Shown here piece after piece: positions 60,872 to 64,000 of a stretch of 64,000 nucleotides of DNA; position 1 is the stretch's first letter, and each line of letters begins with the position of its first letter. Source of the stretch: Coniella vitis. Taxonomy: Eukaryota; Ascomycota; Sordariomycetes; Diaporthales; Schizoparmaceae. Made by a program: the position numbers and the translations under genes. The stretch spans positions 1 through 64,000 of the forward strand of contig WUJK01000011.1 of NCBI GenBank assembly GCA_011317545.1, read 5' to 3'. The notes under the pieces were generated by a model. That model searched no databases, had not been told where the DNA came from, and saw only the letters and a program-made list of their open reading frames with translations.

Positions 60872-61991
60872 ACTAGGGTATTCTCGTATATATAGTACGT
60901 TAAACTTTAGCTATTATTTATTCTGCTCCAAATTATTACCCGATAGGTACTTATAGATATAAATAATTCTCGTCTTAACGGGTACCTAGTTTATATACTA
61001 GCCGACGAATTTATTCAAAATCTAAAGTCCTTATAGATATATAATTATTATAGAAGCTTCCAAATATCGAAGCTTTTCTTTATAATACCGCTACTACTTA
61101 AGGAGGCTATTATCAGGGTTTTAATAGGCAAAGTGACAAGATATAGGAAAGCATCTAATAGGCAGGGTCTTAGCAGTGTTTAAAATGTGTCTTTAATGAG
61201 GTTATATTCGGAAATTAAACTGAACTTAGTTCCTTCCCTTCCTTTCCAGTATTCTAGTTTTCATCCCTAACTAGAAATGTAATTAACTTCGCAGTATTCC
61301 TATTGCTTTTAAGCGATACGTAAGCAAGTTTCCAGTTTAAACTCTGACAGCTGTAAGTACTAAGTGGGATATTGCAAGAGGTAGAGCAACGATTAGAACT
61401 GCAGATTCGACGAAAACGTACGCGGATATAGTCCGTTAAGTAGCATTAAATCTGAATGCAGCCGGGGCGAAAGTCGATGGTGTCGATCTTTACTCTATAA
61501 TGAAAACCTTTGGAAATAGTTAATAATGAATATACTGTTTTCTTAATCTAATCTAACCCCTATAGGACCCTTTTCTATAGCTTCTAGCTTATAAAAGCCT
61601 TAAAGGTAGTTCCTTTCGCTTCTTTACTCTACGAAGCTCAACTTCTTCTAATTTAAAATACTCTAAGGGATTAGCTATATCTCTTATACAGTTCTTTCCT
61701 TATATCCTATAAGCGCTCAAGCGTTATCTGGCATCTGATTAGAAGCTATTAATAAGTAAGGAGGTCCAATTAGGGTGGCCAGCAGTCATTTTCCGCTTTG
61801 CTAACCGACTATTTTTACTGTTTTAGCATCCTCTCTAGCTTAGCACCTTCGCAAGGTTCCGCTGGTCCAGCATATCTTCGCATTAGCTCCTATAAAAAAA
61901 GAAATTAATATAGGGACGTCCTTTAGAAAACAAGGAGGTCTATCTGCAATCGGATTAAACAACCGGCCTACTAGTCGCCCTTTTCCATACA
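60872..61991. other. lightly mutated DNA, no gene resolved
   Basis: Composition returns towards normal. Short coherent frames occur (for example EVEQRLELQIRRKRTR on the plus strand near 61381-61430, and LATLIGPPYLLIASNQMP on the minus strand near 61800-61740), but none extends far enough to call. These may be relics of a gene damaged by transposon insertion. Confidence 0.4.
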
Positions 61992-62949
61992 TCAACGGAT
62001 AGTTATAAGAGCCGAAACTTCCTTAATGATACTGGGGAGTTCTGATATATCGGAAAGGTCCCGGCGGTATCGTAGAAGTGAGTGACGCAGTCCCTCGTTA
62101 ATTTCATCTCCTACAAAGGACATAACTTCAGAGGAGCTGACCTTTGACTATAACCACGAGTCCTTCTCAGCCACGGACGTAGAAGAGTTTTCCATAGAGG
62201 AACCAGTTGACGAGCTGTTCAGACGCTAACACGGCATCCCAATTTTCATACCAAGCAAAGGAGATGTCGCCTTAAACGATTGTTATTCAAAGAACCAGAT
62301 ACTCACTGGATATACAAGTCCAAAACAGAACATTCTGCAGGTTGCTAGTACTAATGGAGGATAGTCTCAACCGTGGAAGGGACTTATGTCCCAGGAATAA
62401 TTGCTTGCAAACGGAAGATCACTTCATTCGACAAGTGTTCTTTCATAATATTAACTTGCCTGGCTTTGCGAAGAGCAGAGTAAGCTTCGCTATCGTCAAA
62501 GAATACGTGGAAATAGCACTAGGCCAAAGAAATAAGCACAAAACTATAGTAGCTATCCTCTTGTCTGCAGTCAAGCTAACCTGGTTGGGATGGTCTTCAT
62601 AGTCGACTTGGGCAGAAAATTGCAAATATTCTTGGATGTAAACTTTGAAGTGTAAACTGTGTCTTCCAGCTTGGAACATAGGCAGCCGTTTTCAAGTCGT
62701 GGTCTCGAACCTCCTGGTCGATGCTTCTGGATTCTATTAATATATCGGGCATTGAATAAAGAGTTTTGAATCAGAACTGGGCCCATCGCCATTGCATCGT
62801 GATCAGAGCAGCCCAGCAATTAAAACTAATGGTTAGCATCTTCGGTATCGATCCGCCGTGGCAAAGATCTGCGTAAGCAGTTGGACGAGCGTAAACAAAA
62901 GTGTAATCAACGAGACTATCAGCGCAACTATAGCCAGATGTTCAGCCAT
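61992..62949 (-). pseudogene. conserved fungal hypothetical protein with N-terminal membrane segment, frameshifted
   Basis: ATG at 62949. The first 37 codons read MAEHLAIVALIVSLITLLF then TLVQLLTQIFATADRYRRC, a hydrophobic start followed by a YRRC motif that I associate with a large family of uncharacterised fungal proteins; then TAA and loss of frame. Pieces continue in different frames to 61992: LTADKRIATIVLC near 62560, FFDDSEAYSALRKARQVNIM near 62500, a Ser-rich linker near 62200, and the C-terminal helical GDEINEGLRHSLLRYRRDLS and ISELPSIIKEVSALITIR. At least two frameshifts and several stops make it a pseudogene. The small ORFs at 62443-62819 are fragments of it. Confidence 0.6.
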
Positions 62950-63576
62950 CGTTGTATTTAACGGCTAGAGATTAAATGCCCGGATAACTTAGTATAACTT
63001 GAGCCTGATTCTTGTCGGAGATGGAGAAGCTAAGCTAATAAAGATAGGCTAGACGAGTAGCTGTTCAGCCCCAACCCTAGCCCCATTAAGATTAGTTTAG
63101 TGTCGATTGGATTAAAGAAAAAAAGACTAAATTCCCAACCAACGTGATTCCTATTACTCTGCTATAAAATCCCCGACTTACGATCACGTCATTGGGGCTT
63201 CACTCGTAGGAAACGTTCTTAGCAAAGTCTTATCGATTATAGCCTTTCCTAATATTAGATTTTTGATATATATTATATTTCTTCCATATCTTAATTTCTC
63301 TTCTATTCTTTGTCTTTCTCAAGAAAATTGAATTTGTTATTATGGTATCTACCAAAGCTTATTTACTATTCTGAGGTATACTTCAGGTGAATCGAGACTA
63401 TCGCATGAGATATACTTTAGGTGAATCCAGATTATCATATGAAAGTCTTCTACACATAGCTATTTAGTTGCTGGGAACGGCGAGGATATAACCAGCCATA
63501 TTCAACCTCGCCAAATAATCTTGATACTCCTTTTCTCAGAGCTCCCTGGGATAATTGTTCTCTCTAACTTGTCAAA
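62950..63576. promoter_or_regulatory. intergenic region upstream of lipase gene
   Basis: No ORF. GCTATAAAAT (TATA-like) is at 63161-63170, about 410 bp before the ATG. A 34-bp tandem duplication is at 63377-63444 and CT-rich sequence at 63555-63572 precedes the start (TCAAAATGTC context). The real promoter cannot be fixed from sequence. Confidence 0.35.
63377..63444. repeat. 34-bp direct repeat, two units
   Basis: TATACTTCAGGTGAATCGAG and TATACTTTAGGTGAATCCAG begin the two units, which differ by a few transitions and a C/G change. Confidence 0.85.
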
Positions 63577-64000
63577 ATGTCTCAAGCACCGAGCCAACCG
63601 GAAGGATCTGGGCTACAAAAGCTCCACGAATTGGTCGCAGACCTCAAAACCAGCGATGGCCTCAAGAGATATAAGCACCCAATTGTTCTTGGTAAGTTAA
63701 TCTTGCCGCTTAATGCTCAGCGACTAACCATTAACTAGTTCCCGGCTTCAGCGGCTTTGGCGAACCTCTTTTCGGGTCAGTAAACTACTGGGGTGGATTT
63801 CAGGATCTTGCCAAAGAGCTGCAATTATACACGGGCCTTCCAATCATTCTCCCTCGTATCGGACCTATATCCAGCAACTGGGAACGGGCATGCGAGTTAT
63901 ACTGCCAACTCAGGGAGATCCAGAGGAACGGGTATGTTTCTAGACACTTCATTCGCTGAATACGGGCACTAGTAATTGTCTATAGTCCAGGGACCGGGTT
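63577..64000 (+). CDS. lipase, 5' end (partial at window edge)
   Basis: ATG at 63577 with a good fungal context. Exon 1 is 63577-63691, intron 1 63692-63738 (GTAAGT..GACTAAC..TAG, 47 nt), exon 2 63739-63931, intron 2 63932-63985 (GTATGT..TAG, 54 nt), then exon 3. The protein reads IVLVPGFSGFGEPLFGSVNY, WGGFQDLAKEL, then IGPISSNWERACELYCQL. The PGF-G-G oxyanion region, YWGG and the GP-SSNWERACE-Y-QL motif are those of the bacterial Staphylococcus/Geobacillus (family I.5) lipases, known also as fungal homologues. The nucleophile, His and Asp lie beyond the window. No signal peptide at the N-terminus (MSQAPSQPEGSG), so this form may be intracellular. No RIP; it looks functional as far as seen. 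Confidence 0.8.

Noticed and set aside
29110..60880. Target-site duplication around the whole retroelement cluster
   Set aside because: Left flank CCATC and right flank ACTAG do not match, so it did not enter as one unit.
62342..62602. 86-codon plus-strand ORF
   Set aside because: Antisense to the frameshifted minus-strand pseudogene at 61992-62949.
1..64000. Search for a true terminal telomere
   Set aside because: TTAGGG occurs only as doublets or degenerate arrays; neither window edge ends in a long uninterrupted array.

Overview
This window looks like accessory, probably subtelomeric, heterochromatin of a filamentous ascomycete (Pezizomycotina). Four things point there. About 60 kb shows extreme loss of CpA and TpG with CpG kept, and Gln/Trp codons turned to stops, which is the signature of repeat-induced point mutation (RIP). 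Fungal telomere-type TTAGGG/CCCTAA motifs are scattered throughout. Fungal telomere-linked RecQ-type helicase relics are present. The only intact-looking gene, at the right edge, has short fungal introns (47 and 54 nt). I cannot name the species.

Layout: 1-9.35 kb is a decayed telomere-linked helicase gene on the minus strand (OrsD-like zinc-finger N-terminus, RecQ C-terminus), with tandem repeats upstream of its start, a short RIP-poor island and a 57-bp satellite array. 9.4-15.3 kb is non-coding: a possible tRNA-derived relic, three ~740-bp direct repeats, three 58-bp units, and a 2.7-kb pyrimidine tract studded with CCCTAA. 15.36-19.3 kb is a second, divergent RecQ-type helicase pseudogene, followed by a 71-83-bp repeat and a GGGGTTAGG tract. 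21.72-26.39 kb is a truncated segmental duplicate of 2.59-9.35 kb. 26.4-29.1 kb is a less mutated island with a perfect 45-bp palindrome and two gene remnants.

29.1-60.9 kb is a nested retroelement cluster of two Ty3/Gypsy chromovirus families. Family A has ~480-bp LTRs that always contain a (TTAGGG)2-type motif; family B differs in sequence. A 4.1-kb hAT DNA transposon with perfect 8-bp target duplications sits in the first LTR, and a 542-bp TRIM-like mini-retroelement with 5-bp duplications sits in the last. Plus-strand copies occupy the left half and minus-strand copies the right, so the cluster is a large imperfect inverted repeat. The complete copy (34.6-42.2 kb) also carries an antisense coiled-coil ORF relic and an antisense tRNA relic downstream of pol.

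From 60.9 kb RIP fades: unresolved DNA, a frameshifted conserved fungal pseudogene, then the start of a lipase gene that runs off the window. No intact operon-like or obviously functional novel system is visible. The notable biology is the coupling of telomere-type repeats with helicase relics and LTRs, and the RIP/transposon history.
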